NCBI RefSeq assembly: GCF_003074135.1
Contig: NZ_PPDK01000001.1
Coordinates: forward strand, 1,860,001-1,924,000
DNA from: Euzebya tangerina
Lineage (GTDB): Bacteria; Actinomycetota; Nitriliruptoria; Euzebyales; Euzebyaceae
DNA: 64,000 nucleotides
Direction of reading: 5' to 3'
Below the pieces are notes generated by a model. That model did no database searches. It worked only from the letters and a program-made list of their open reading frames with translations, and had not been told where the DNA came from. The translations under genes were made by a program, and so were the position numbers. Shown one piece after another: positions 9,162-17,921 of the stretch. How positions within the stretch are numbered: the stretch's first letter is position 1; every line of letters starts with the position of its first letter.

Positions 9162-11678
9162 GTGACCACCAGCAACCTGACACGCGAGGCTGCCGTCCGA
9201 CGTGCATCACTCGTCGGGCAGGTGTCCTATGACGTCGACCTCGATGTCGCCGGACCCGACGACGAGACCTTCGGGTCGACCACCCGGATCACCTGGACCA
9301 CACCCGACCCGGGCGAAGGTGTCTTCGTCGACCTGGCAGCCCACACCGTGGATCGGGTGGTGCTCAACGGCCGCGAGTTGAGGGACGTGTACCGGGACGG
9401 GCGGATCCACCTGGACGACCTGACCGAGCGCAACGAGCTGGTGGTCGAGGCGCGGTGTGAGTACTCCCGCTCCGGCGTCGGACTGCACCGCTTCACCGAC
9501 CCGGTCGACGACCAGGTCTTCCTCTACACCCAGTTCGAGCCGTTCGAGGCGCATCGTGTCTTCGCCTGCTTCGACCAGCCGGATCTCAAGGCCCCCTTCC
9601 GGCTGGCGGTGACGGCGCCCACGGGCTGGCAGGTCGTCTCCAATGCCGCGGTTGCCAGCGGGAGCCCCGACACCGGTGTGTGGGCCTTCGAACCGACCCC
9701 GCCGATCTCCACCTACATCACCGCGATGGTCGCCGGGCCCTACCACAAGGTCGAGGCCACCCACGGGGACGTGGCGATGGGCATCTACTGCCGTACGTCC
9801 TTGGCCGAGTTCCTCGACCCCGACGAGATCTTCGAGATCACGACCCAGGGTCTGGACTGGTTCGCAGAGGCCTTCGACGTCCCCTATCCGTTCGGCAAGT
9901 ACGACCAGCTCTTCGTCCCCGAGTTCAACTTCGGCGCCATGGAGAACCCGGGGTGTGTCACCTTCACCGAGTCCTACCTCTTCCGCTCGCGTGTCACCGA
10001 CGCCACGCGGCTGCAGCGGGCGAACACGATCCTGCACGAGATGGCCCACATGTGGTTCGGGGACCTCGTCACCATGCGCTGGTGGGACGATCTGTGGCTG
10101 AACGAGTCCTTCGCGACGTTCATCGCACACACGGCGGTCGGTGAGGCGACCCGGTTCGGAGACGACTCGTGGTCGGACTTCGCCCACTCGATGAAGGCGT
10201 GGGCCTACCAGCAGGACCAACTGCCGTCGACGCACCCGATCGTCGCGGACATGGTGGACACGGAGTCGGTCATGGCCAACTTCGACGGCATCACCTACGC
10301 CAAGGGCGCCAGCGTCCTGAAGCAGCTGCACGCCTGGGTCGGCGAGGACGCCTTCATCAGCGGTCTGCGCGACTACTTCGACGCCCACGCCTGGGGCAAT
10401 GCCACCCTGCGCGACTTCCTCAGCGCGCTCGAGGGACCCTCGGGCCGCGACCTGCTGCCCTGGGCCAAGCAGTGGCTGCAGACCGCCGGCGTCGCGACCC
10501 TCTCCGCCGAGGTCGAGACCGACGACAGTGATGTGATCACGGCGGCGTCGATCATCCAACAGGCGCCCGTGAAGCATCCCACCTTGCGTCCCCACCGGCT
10601 TCGCGTCGGCCTCTACAACAACGGTCCCGACGGGCTGACCCGCACCCAGCTGATCGAGGGAGACATCGACGGTGCGACCACGTCCTTCCCCGGTCTGGTC
10701 GGCAAGCCCCGCCCCGACCTGCTGCTGGTCAACGACGACGACCTGGCCTATGCGAAGGTCCGGCTGGACGAGCGGTCCATCAGCACGCTGGAGGAGTCGC
10801 TCGGCACGCTGGCGGGTGGCGTGGCACGGGCGGTCTGCTGGGGCTCCCTGTGGGACATGACCCGGGACGGAGAGCTGGCTGCCCGGCGGTTCGCGGAGCT
10901 GATCGCACGACACAGCGTCGCCGAGAGCGACATCGGGGTCCTCCAGACCCTCGTCCGCCAGATGACGGCCTGCGCAGACCGGTACGGCGCGCCGATCAAC
11001 CGCGAGACGCTGCGTGGCCGCCTCACCAACCTGGCGCACGAGCAGCTCGAGTCGGCTGAGCCGGGCAGCGATGAGCAGCTGGTCTGGGTTCGGGCCATCT
11101 GCTCCTCGCGGATGGACTACCCGTTCATCCGGGGCCTGCTGGACGGCGGCCTGGTCGTGGAGGGGCTGGCCGTCGACCCGGACCTGCGCTGGTTTGCGCT
11201 GGGACACCTGTCGGCCATGGGTCACGCGGACGCGGAGCGGATCCAGCAGGAGCTGGAGCGGGATCCAACGGATGTCGGCCGTCGCGGGGCGGAGGCCTCT
11301 CGGGCGGCACGTCCGCTCGGGGAGGCCAAGGCCGAGGCGTGGGAGCGCGCCCTCGACACCTCCCTGGCCCTTCACTCGCGGCGCGCGATCCTCCGCGGCT
11401 TCTGGCAGGTGGAGCAGGCCGAGGTGCTGCGTGGGTACGCGACGACGCGCTGGCTCGAGGCGTTGCCGTCGCTCTGGGCCGATCGAAGTGGTGAGGAAGC
11501 GCTGTCGATGACCGAGCAGCTGTACCCGCACAGCTTCATCGACGAGATCGTGGTCGAGGCTGCCGACCGGGCGATGGCCCTCGACTTGCCACCGGTCGCC
11601 AAGCGTCGGGTGGCGGAGAGCCAGGACTCGACCCGCCGGGCGCTCCGGGCGCAACAGACCGACGCCTCAGCGACGTAG
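9162..11678 (+). CDS. pepN: Aminopeptidase N (M1 family zinc metallopeptidase)
   Basis: The 838-aa enzyme removes N-terminal residues from peptides in the cytoplasm; no signal peptide is seen. The exopeptidase motif GAMENPG starts at residue 258, and the zinc site is HEMAH at 292-296 with the third ligand Glu in WLNESFATF downstream. An ERAP1-like helical C-terminal domain fills the last 300 residues. Length fits actinobacterial PepN (about 850 aa). GTG 9162 is chosen because GGGGA precedes it by about 8 nt and the protein then begins MTTSNLTREAAVRR, as relatives do. The open frame extends left to 9045 inside the previous gene, which is unlikely to be used. Confidence 0.95.
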   Translation: MTTSNLTREAAVRRASLVGQVSYDVDLDVAGPDDETFGSTTRITWTTPDPGEGVFVDLAAHTVDRVVLNGRELRDVYRDGRIHLDDLTERNELVVEARCEYSRSGVGLHRFTDPVDDQVFLYTQFEPFEAHRVFACFDQPDLKAPFRLAVTAPTGWQVVSNAAVASGSPDTGVWAFEPTPPISTYITAMVAGPYHKVEATHGDVAMGIYCRTSLAEFLDPDEIFEITTQGLDWFAEAFDVPYPFGKYDQLFVPEFNFGAMENPGCVTFTESYLFRSRVTDATRLQRANTILHEMAHMWFGDLVTMRWWDDLWLNESFATFIAHTAVGEATRFGDDSWSDFAHSMKAWAYQQDQLPSTHPIVADMVDTESVMANFDGITYAKGASVLKQLHAWVGEDAFISGLRDYFDAHAWGNATLRDFLSALEGPSGRDLLPWAKQWLQTAGVATLSAEVETDDSDVITAASIIQQAPVKHPTLRPHRLRVGLYNNGPDGLTRTQLIEGDIDGATTSFPGLVGKPRPDLLLVNDDDLAYAKVRLDERSISTLEESLGTLAGGVARAVCWGSLWDMTRDGELAARRFAELIARHSVAESDIGVLQTLVRQMTACADRYGAPINRETLRGRLTNLAHEQLESAEPGSDEQLVWVRAICSSRMDYPFIRGLLDGGLVVEGLAVDPDLRWFALGHLSAMGHADAERIQQELERDPTDVGRRGAEASRAARPLGEAKAEAWERALDTSLALHSRRAILRGFWQVEQAEVLRGYATTRWLEALPSLWADRSGEEALSMTEQLYPHSFIDEIVVEAADRAMALDLPPVAKRRVAESQDSTRRALRAQQTDASAT

Positions 11679-11685
11679 GGTCGCC

Positions 11686-11701
11686 GCTGAGCGTGTTCAG
11701 C
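11686..11701. terminator. Weak hairpin between convergent genes
   Basis: GCTGA-6 nt-TCAGC lies in the 30-bp gap between the converging pepN and LytR_C genes. The stem is only 5 bp and no T-run follows. Confidence 0.25.
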
Positions 11702-11708
11702 AGAGGTT

Positions 11709-12338
11709 CTAGAAGCTGCCGACCAGCACGTGGATGTTGACGCTCTCGTTCAGGCCACGGTTGGGTTCCACCACCTGGAAGCGGGGGTCTCGGGCACGGA
11801 GCGCCTCGGCCTCAGCCTCGTTGTCCGCCGTGAAGTACACGGTGGTGGTCGAGACGTCGCGACCTGAGGACGCGCGGGCCACGATGTTGTAGCCCAACTG
11901 CTCGAGGACCGAGGCGGCAGCGTCGACCGCGGCGCTGCCACCACCGGCATCGAGGATCTGGACGGTGGTGTCGCCAGGCGGAAGGGCGGCTGCGATGAGC
12001 TCCTGTGGGTCGACCGTCGGCGGCGCTTCGGTCGGCTCAGCCGTGGCACTTGGGTCAACGGCTTCCGGAGTTGGTGCGGCGGCGACCTCGGACTGGGTCC
12101 GCTCGCTCTCACTGGCGTTGGCGGCCGCCTCGGCTCGTGCGATCGAGGCGGCATCGGGACGGTCCTCGATGGCGAGCGCCCACGTCAACCCCACGTACAA
12201 CGCCAAGAGCAGGCTGCCCACGAAGAGAACCCGGGCGGCGTTGAGTGAGATCAGGCGGAGAATCGTCGACACTGCAGTGAGCGAGGGTACTCCCTCAGGA
12301 GACTGACGCCGGTTCAGCCGGACGGGAGTGCTGGTCAT
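11709..12338 (-). CDS. Membrane-anchored LytR C-terminal-domain protein
   Basis: The 209-aa product has a short cytoplasmic N-terminus, one membrane helix (about residues 32-54, NAARVLFVGSLLLALYVGL), a Pro/Thr/Glu-rich linker, and a C-terminal LytR_C domain from about 120 (TTVQILDAGG ... IHVLVGSF). LytR_C domains occur beside LCP cell-wall ligases and in VirR-type proteins. The ATG start overlaps the SURF1 gene by 44 bp with AAGG about 9 nt upstream; GTG 12272 would give a shorter protein that still contains the helix. It is a paralogue of the protein at 21486-22121, with both ending DPRF.VV...N......IHVLVG. Confidence 0.75.
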   Translation of the reverse strand: MTSTPVRLNRRQSPEGVPSLTAVSTILRLISLNAARVLFVGSLLLALYVGLTWALAIEDRPDAASIARAEAAANASESERTQSEVAAAPTPEAVDPSATAEPTEAPPTVDPQELIAAALPPGDTTVQILDAGGGSAAVDAAASVLEQLGYNIVARASSGRDVSTTTVYFTADNEAEAEALRARDPRFQVVEPNRGLNESVNIHVLVGSF

Positions 12339-13050
12339 CCGCGGTCGCCTTGGACTCGGCCATCCGTCGGCGCAGCAGCAGGGGGTAGCCGATCAGGCCG
12401 ATGAGCGTGAAGGCGAACCACTGCATGGCGTACGAGACGTGGTTGCCCGAGTCGAGCGCCGGAGGATCGGCCGGTCGAGGGATGGCCCCAGCCAGTCGGG
12501 CTTCCTCGTCGATCACCTCGACGTATGCACCCGTGGTCAGGTCCGGCACCTGGGGGCGGAGCTCGTCGAGGTCCACTGCGCCGAGGACCTCGACCGTGCC
12601 ATCGTCGTCGCTGATCACCTGTCGCGCCGGTGTCGGCTGCCGTAGGCGTGCCTGGATCGTCACATCGCCCGCGGGCGGCCTGGGGGCCTGGTCGTCCAGC
12701 GGCACCCAGCCGCGGTTGACGAGCACGGTCTGTCGGTCGGTCGTCGTGAACGGGGTCAGGACCTCATAGCCGGGCCTGCCGTTGCGAGAGCGCGGGCTCA
12801 GGCTGACATCCGCGTCCTGGGCGAACGCTCCCTCGACCGTGACGGGTTGATACTCGATCGGCGTCCTCAGCAGTTCGGCGCTCAGCGGGACGGGAGGGCT
12901 GTCGATGACGGCCTCGATCTGGGCGTTGATCTCATCGACCTCACCCTGGCGGTCGAGTTGCCACAGGCCCAGGTTGATCAAGCCGATGGCGATCGCGATC
13001 ACCGCGATGTGGGTGGCGATCCAGCCGGGCTTCAGCAGCATGCTGCGCAT
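12295..13050 (-). CDS. SURF1 family cytochrome oxidase biogenesis protein
   Basis: SURF1 proteins help assemble heme-copper oxidases. The 251-aa product has the two-helix topology: an N-terminal membrane segment ending in the signature LGLWQLDR (27-34), a large external loop with VNRGWVPL, and a second segment near 208-225 in the conserved HVSYAMQWFAFTL context. A charged C-terminal tail follows. It diverges from the hydrolase gene across only 23 bp and overlaps the downstream LytR_C gene. Confidence 0.9.
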   Translation of the reverse strand: MRSMLLKPGWIATHIAVIAIAIGLINLGLWQLDRQGEVDEINAQIEAVIDSPPVPLSAELLRTPIEYQPVTVEGAFAQDADVSLSPRSRNGRPGYEVLTPFTTTDRQTVLVNRGWVPLDDQAPRPPAGDVTIQARLRQPTPARQVISDDDGTVEVLGAVDLDELRPQVPDLTTGAYVEVIDEEARLAGAIPRPADPPALDSGNHVSYAMQWFAFTLIGLIGYPLLLRRRMAESKATADDQHSRPAEPASVS

Positions 13051-13060
13051 GGCCCCACTG

Positions 13061-13066
13061 TAGGTT
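13061..13066 (+). promoter_or_regulatory. Candidate -10 (TAGGTT) for a leaderless transcript
   Basis: TAGGTT is followed by 7 nt and then the GTG start of the hydrolase gene, with no Shine-Dalgarno sequence between them. Confidence 0.4.
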
Positions 13067-13073
13067 TCGGTCC

Positions 13074-13943
13074 GTGACCGTCCCGTCGTCTGCGCTGTCC
13101 TCCCCGCCGCCCGAGATTCGTCGTCATCGAGTGGCCATCGATGGTGGTCGGGCGCTCAACGTGCGGGAGCGGTCCGGCGATGACCGCGCCTTCCTGCTGG
13201 TGCACGGCTTGGCGTCGAACGCCAGGCTGTGGGATGGGGTGTCGGCGGAACTGGCCGGCCGCGGGCATCGCGTGGTGGCCGTCGATCAGCGGGGCCATGG
13301 GCTGAGCGACCGTGCCCGGACTGGGTACCGCTACCCCGAGGTGGTGGGGGATCTCGTGGCCCTGGCGGAGGTGCTGGGGCTGCATCGCCCGGTGCTCGTG
13401 GGACAGTCGTGGGGTGGGAATGTGGTGATCCACGCCGGGGCTCAGGCCGGGTCGCGCTGGCATGCCATCGGGGCCGTCGACGGTGGGACGATCAACCTGG
13501 GTGACACGTTCGACGACGCGCAGGCGGCGTGGGAGGCCTTGCGCCCGCCGCCGCTGGCCGGGCGGCCGGCATCGGAGGTCCGGGACATGATCGCCGGATC
13601 GGTCCAGGGCTGGCCTGCGGGAGCGCTCGAGGCGCAGATGGGCAACTTCGAGATCTTCGAGGACGGGACGCTGGCGCCGCACCTGGCGCTGGGGGACCAT
13701 CGGCAGATCGTGGAGGCGATGCTCACGTCGGACCCGCGGGACGTCTACGACCAGGTGGACCTGCCCGTGCTGCTCATGCCAGTCCGTGGTGGGACGGGGG
13801 AGTGGGCGGAGCGCAAGGCAGCAGCGGTGGAGGAGGCCATCGAGTTGCTCCCGGATGGCCGGGTCCAGTGGTTCGACGGCGCCCACGACGTCCACCTGCA
13901 GAAGCCGGCGGAGGTGGCGGAGGCGCTGTTGACGTTGCTGTAG
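13074..13943 (+). CDS. Alpha/beta hydrolase
   Basis: The 289-aa protein has the alpha/beta-hydrolase layout: an oxyanion-loop HG at 44-45 (LLVHGLASNARLWD), DQRGHGLSD, the nucleophile elbow GQSWGG with Ser112, and a C-terminal His in FDGAHDVHLQKP. The usual acidic residue after strand beta-7 is not obvious (the segment reads LLMPVRGGT), so it may be elsewhere. The substrate is unknown. The mRNA is probably leaderless. Confidence 0.85.
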   Translation: MTVPSSALSSPPPEIRRHRVAIDGGRALNVRERSGDDRAFLLVHGLASNARLWDGVSAELAGRGHRVVAVDQRGHGLSDRARTGYRYPEVVGDLVALAEVLGLHRPVLVGQSWGGNVVIHAGAQAGSRWHAIGAVDGGTINLGDTFDDAQAAWEALRPPPLAGRPASEVRDMIAGSVQGWPAGALEAQMGNFEIFEDGTLAPHLALGDHRQIVEAMLTSDPRDVYDQVDLPVLLMPVRGGTGEWAERKAAAVEEAIELLPDGRVQWFDGAHDVHLQKPAEVAEALLTLL

Positions 13944-14020
13944 GCCGGGGTCTGCTCAAAGGATTCTTGAGGTCGACCCAACCTGATGGGGCGGTCAGAC
14001 GTGTGAGGAGTGTGCAGACC

Positions 14021-14548
14021 ATGACAGCGGCGGGGGAGGTCCCGGGCGAACGTCTCGAGCCCGAAACGGCCTTCGCGCGGGCCTATCTCGCGTCGCACGC
14101 CCAGACGGTGCGGCTGGCCTACCTGTTGACGGGGGACGCCTCACGGGCGGAGGAGCTGGCACACGACGCCTGGGTGAACGCGTATCGGCGGCATCGCCGT
14201 CAGCCGATCGATGACCTGATTCCCTACGTCCGTCGAGCCGTGGTGAACGCCACCCGGTCGCGCGGCCGGCGCTCCGCGCTGGAGCGGGCGTACGTGAAGC
14301 TGGTCCGGTCCCGAGATCACTCCGTCGCAGCCGACGAGAGCGTGCTCGAGCGTGACCGCATCCTGGTGGTCCTCAACCAACTCTCCCAGCGCATGCGGAC
14401 GGCAGTGGTGCTCCGCCACTGGCTGGATCTCTCCGTGGCCGAGACGGCCCGGTTGATGGGTGTGACCGAGGGGACCGTGAAGTCCACGGTGCATGACGGG
14501 TTGGCGCGGCTTCGCACGCTGCTGGACGAGGAGGACGCCGATGGCTGA
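14021..14548 (+). CDS. ECF RNA polymerase sigma factor (SigE-type)
   Basis: The 175-aa product has sigma region 2 (about 15-80, with LLTGDASRAEELAHDAWVNA) and region 4 (about 115-165, LSVAETARLMGVTEGTVKS) and no regions 1 or 3, as in ECF sigma factors of the SigE-like actinobacterial group. ATG 14021 has GAGGAG about 10 nt upstream; an in-frame GTG at 14012 sits too close to that site. The 3' end overlaps the next gene by 8 bp. That gene encodes a single-pass membrane protein, so it is a natural candidate anti-sigma factor. Confidence 0.9.
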   Translation: MTAAGEVPGERLEPETAFARAYLASHAQTVRLAYLLTGDASRAEELAHDAWVNAYRRHRRQPIDDLIPYVRRAVVNATRSRGRRSALERAYVKLVRSRDHSVAADESVLERDRILVVLNQLSQRMRTAVVLRHWLDLSVAETARLMGVTEGTVKSTVHDGLARLRTLLDEEDADG

Positions 14549-16544
14549 ACGCGAATCAATCGACCCCGATGACCCGGTGAGCGACATGGCCGTGCGGGTT
14601 CAACGCGAGTTGGCTGCGTCCGCCGCAGATCTTGAGGTCTCAGCGCCAGACCTGGCCGCGGTCCGTCACGGGGGTGCTGGCAGCCGCGAGGGGCAGGTCT
14701 TCTGGGGGGTCGCCGCATGTCTGGTGGCGCTCCTCGTCGTCGTGGTGGTTGCCGGTCCGTGGCAGTCTCCAGATGCCGTGGTCGTCGGATCCGTGCCCTC
14801 GCGGAGCGCGGGCGACCTGGTCCCGGCTACCCCGACCCTCCTCGACGGGCGGGCATTCGAGGGAGCGTGGGACGTCGTGGAGGCGCCGGATGACCCACGG
14901 ATGATCCGCGTGGAGTTCAGCGTGAATCCAGATGGCAACGAGCGAGGCCTGATCACTGCCTCGATGACCGGGGCCCAGAGCTGCGAGCAGTCCATTGCAG
15001 AGCTCCTGCTGGATGACGGAGTCGTCCTGACCGGGCCCGTTGGCTTGACGATCGATGCTGAGTGTCCAGAGCTCGAGGGGCCTCAGTGGTCGCGGGAGTT
15101 CTGGGTGACCGTCGTGGGCATGGACTTGGGGCAGGAGCAACTGATCATCAGACGGTCCGATGGCAGCCGCGTCGTTCTCGATGAGGACCCCGCTGGTGCG
15201 CCGGAGTTGCCGACTCCCGCGCCGGTCCTGGCGACGGCCGATCAACTCGCCGGGCGGACGTACAGGGCCGATCCGGCCTCGCTCGACGTTCCTCGCGCGT
15301 CTTCGCTTCAGCTCGTGTTCCGCCTGCCGGTGGACCCCACTCCCACGCCTGTCGGAGCGTCGGGGCTCCAGGTCACGGCACGGCGGGCCCCCGACTGTGA
15401 GCTCGCGTCCGGGACGGTGCGGATCGACGCGGGGCGCGTGACCTTCGTCGATGGTCTTCCCACCACGCCGAGCACCTGCACCGAGGGTGATGACGACCTG
15501 GTTCGCTGGGCCATCGAGTTCCTGACGTCGATGCAGGAGATCACCATCAGTCCTGTCGGCATCCACGTCTCGCTCGATGATGGACGAGACGTGCTCCTCA
15601 GCGAGTTGGTCGACCCGGCACCGGCTGCCACCCTCCCGCCACCTGATGGCGAACCGATACCGGAGGCCACCATCACGGCACAACCGCAAGGACACTCGGA
15701 ACCGCTAGCGGGAGGTGGACCGCCGGTGGTCGGCCGCTGGTGCGGCGACGTGGGGATGATCGGGGCTGCCGTCAGCACCTCTGGCAGCCTTCACGTCATC
15801 TGTGCGGACGGAGGTCAGATCCCGGTGGATGAGTACACCGACCGCAGTCGCGTCGACATCGACGCAGAGCGCCTGGCCGCCGACTTCTCGGCACCGAACA
15901 GCACGATGGAGATCTTCGATCTAGCGGAACCGACTGGTCCCGCTGCAGCGAGAGGGGACGTCCCGGCATTGGCCTCGGACGGCCGGCTGGCGACCAGGGT
16001 GACCGAGACCCAGGTGGCCATCGAGGGCGAGCCCACGCCGTACGAGACCGGCGCGCGCATCTACGACGTGTCGTGGACCCGCAACGCACGATGGCTGTTG
16101 ACCCTCCGCGACCGAGAAGATGGCTCCCTCCAGGTCGACGCCCTTCGGCCGGACGGCTTCGGTGGCGGCAGCGGTGTGGGCGACTATCCCGACGGCCTGG
16201 TTGCGATGTCCGGCGAGGTCGACACGCCGGATGTCGCCGCCCTGCTGATCGACGACGGCACCGGTCCGGTGATCGCCGGCTTCCACCTGACGGATCCGAA
16301 CGGCCGGATCGACGCCGTAGCCGCCGTGGACTTGCCGTCAGGGACGTTCCCGACCGACGGGACGGCCTTCATCGAACCAGTGGGACTACTGGCGCCCGAC
16401 GCCGACAGCACCTGGGTGCAGGGCAACCGCATCGGCTGGGTTGTCGGCGACGGCGAGAGGGCTTGGTACGTCGACGGCGCACGGACGGTCGAGATCCTCA
16501 CCGGTGTTCGGGACGTTGCGATGATCGCGCCAGCTGGGCAGTGA
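14541..16544 (+). CDS. Single-pass membrane protein with large META-like extracellular region; probable anti-sigma partner
   Basis: The 667-aa product has about 52 cytoplasmic residues, one membrane helix (about 53-72, VAACLVALLVVVVVAGPW) and roughly 590 external residues. Outside, two cysteine-containing units near 95-215 and 235-345 share a plan with META/HslJ domains (TMTGAQSC, TARRAPDC...). A beta-propeller-like or beta-rich tail (400-667) follows. GAGGAGG precedes the ATG, which overlaps the sigma gene, so the two are coupled. No zinc anti-sigma motif (HxxxCxxC) is visible in the short cytoplasmic part. Function as an anti-sigma factor is inferred only from position and topology. Confidence 0.65.
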   Translation: MAERESIDPDDPVSDMAVRVQRELAASAADLEVSAPDLAAVRHGGAGSREGQVFWGVAACLVALLVVVVVAGPWQSPDAVVVGSVPSRSAGDLVPATPTLLDGRAFEGAWDVVEAPDDPRMIRVEFSVNPDGNERGLITASMTGAQSCEQSIAELLLDDGVVLTGPVGLTIDAECPELEGPQWSREFWVTVVGMDLGQEQLIIRRSDGSRVVLDEDPAGAPELPTPAPVLATADQLAGRTYRADPASLDVPRASSLQLVFRLPVDPTPTPVGASGLQVTARRAPDCELASGTVRIDAGRVTFVDGLPTTPSTCTEGDDDLVRWAIEFLTSMQEITISPVGIHVSLDDGRDVLLSELVDPAPAATLPPPDGEPIPEATITAQPQGHSEPLAGGGPPVVGRWCGDVGMIGAAVSTSGSLHVICADGGQIPVDEYTDRSRVDIDAERLAADFSAPNSTMEIFDLAEPTGPAAARGDVPALASDGRLATRVTETQVAIEGEPTPYETGARIYDVSWTRNARWLLTLRDREDGSLQVDALRPDGFGGGSGVGDYPDGLVAMSGEVDTPDVAALLIDDGTGPVIAGFHLTDPNGRIDAVAAVDLPSGTFPTDGTAFIEPVGLLAPDADSTWVQGNRIGWVVGDGERAWYVDGARTVEILTGVRDVAMIAPAGQ

Positions 16545-16565
16545 TGCGGAACCAACCGCGATGCC

Positions 16566-17789
16566 GTGGCGTCACAGGTGGTGATGGATCCTCGTGATGA
16601 CACTGGCCGGCAACGGGTCTTCACGGCCATTACGGCCGCCATGCTCCTTGGCGCAGCCTTTGGTCTGGTGCCCTTCGTCATCGGCGATCGAAGCGCCGGT
16701 CAGCCTCAACCAGCCGCCACCGCACCGGTTCCCTCGCAGGACACGACGCTCCCACCACTCGAGCCGGTCCCGCCGGGGGACCAATCGCTGGACGGCCGTG
16801 CATTCGTCTCGGAAGGCCCACTGCCTGGAGCGCCGGAGAGGGGACAGATCACGCTGTCGTTCCGGGAGGGTCGACTTGGCGTGGGCATCGACCCTGGCTG
16901 CAACGGCGGTGGGGGGCTCTACGCGATCGACGATGGTCGGTTGCTGGTGTCGGACCTGACCCGGACCGCAATGGGGTGTGACCCGGCGCTCGAGGCCATG
17001 GACGAGTACGTCTTCTCGCTGATCAGCGCAGCACCTGAGATACAGATCGACGACCAGTTGATGGTCCTGCGGCACGTGGGCGGGGACGTTGTGCTCTACG
17101 ACCTCGGTCTGGAGGACTGCCGGCCGGTGGCCGAGCAGATCGCCGCGCAGGTCGACGTGGCGGTCGCGACCTTCGACGTCGAGGCGTACCTGGCGGGGCA
17201 ACCGGTCCTACCGGACGCCAGCGGCGTGGAGTTCGGCGACCAGTTGGAAGCCATCGAAGAATCAGGCTGCACCGACCAGCTGGAGCGGAACGTCATTGCT
17301 GAGGCCATCACGGCTGTTGGGCAGGCCTACGACCTGACGGGACCGGAGCGGATTCGCTGGGAGGTGGCGGGGAACCTGGCCTCGCTGGCGGCGTCGGGGG
17401 CCTCGACGGCGGTCCCACGGCCGTCACAAGCCCCGGTCCCACCAGGAACGGACTTCCTCAACGATCGGACCTACGTCACCACCGCACGCCTGACCGACAC
17501 GGGGGAGGACGACGTCATCGTCGTGCTGTCGTTCGAGGAGGGGCGGGTGAACGCCGAAGTGCAGCCGGCCTGCAACCAGATCAGCGGCTCCTACACGGTG
17601 AGCGAGCGGAGCCACCTCATGGTCGACGACGCCAGCAGCACTGAGCGTGGATGCCCTGATGAGGTGGTCGCAGAAGAGCGGTGGCTGATCGACTTCCTCG
17701 CCTCCAGTCCGCGAATCACGCTGGAGGACGGCGGGCTGATCCTGTTCGATGGCCGCGACACGGTCGTCTACCTCGACCAGCAGCGCTGA
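16566..17789 (+). CDS. Exported or membrane-anchored protein with two META/HslJ-like domains
   Basis: The 407-aa protein has an N-terminal hydrophobic helix (about 18-38, FTAITAAMLLGAAFGLVPFVI), a proline-rich linker, and two related domains, about 75-180 and 295-405. Each has the META/HslJ pattern of a Cys-Asn pair (PGCNGGGGLYAI; PACNQISGSYTV), then a second Cys 30-35 residues later and an (A/F)xxLxxxP helix. ATG 16584 is an alternative start, with AGGTGG just upstream. It lies 21 bp after the candidate anti-sigma gene, so the three probably form one operon. META domains occur in heat-inducible outer-membrane HslJ and in secreted inhibitors; the ligand here is unknown. Confidence 0.7.
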   Translation: MASQVVMDPRDDTGRQRVFTAITAAMLLGAAFGLVPFVIGDRSAGQPQPAATAPVPSQDTTLPPLEPVPPGDQSLDGRAFVSEGPLPGAPERGQITLSFREGRLGVGIDPGCNGGGGLYAIDDGRLLVSDLTRTAMGCDPALEAMDEYVFSLISAAPEIQIDDQLMVLRHVGGDVVLYDLGLEDCRPVAEQIAAQVDVAVATFDVEAYLAGQPVLPDASGVEFGDQLEAIEESGCTDQLERNVIAEAITAVGQAYDLTGPERIRWEVAGNLASLAASGASTAVPRPSQAPVPPGTDFLNDRTYVTTARLTDTGEDDVIVVLSFEEGRVNAEVQPACNQISGSYTVSERSHLMVDDASSTERGCPDEVVAEERWLIDFLASSPRITLEDGGLILFDGRDTVVYLDQQR

Positions 17790-17790
17790 G

Positions 17791-17863
17791 AGCCGGGAGC
17801 GAGAATCGAACTCGCGACATTCGCTTTACAAGAGCGATGCTCTGCCAACTGAGCTATCCCGGC
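17791..17863 (-). tRNA. tRNA-Thr (anticodon TGT)
   Basis: A complete cloverleaf is read on the minus strand: acceptor GCCGGGA/TCCCGGC, D stem GCTC/GAGC, anticodon stem TCGCT/AGCGA around loop CTTGTAA, T arm GCGAG-TTCGATT-CTCGC, discriminator T. The anticodon TGT reads ACA (Thr). CCA is not encoded. It ends 1 bp from the stop of the converging META-domain gene. Confidence 0.96.
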
Positions 17864-17921
17864 GATGAGATGTGGTTCAGGGTAGTGGACGCCAGTGGAT
17901 GGCGCCCACTCGGGCATCACG

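Noticed and set aside
9207-11654. Very long antisense frame (815 codons) across pepN
   Set aside because: High third-position GC keeps the opposite strand open; the translation is Arg/Gly/Val/Asp-rich without motifs, while the plus frame carries intact M1 peptidase motifs.
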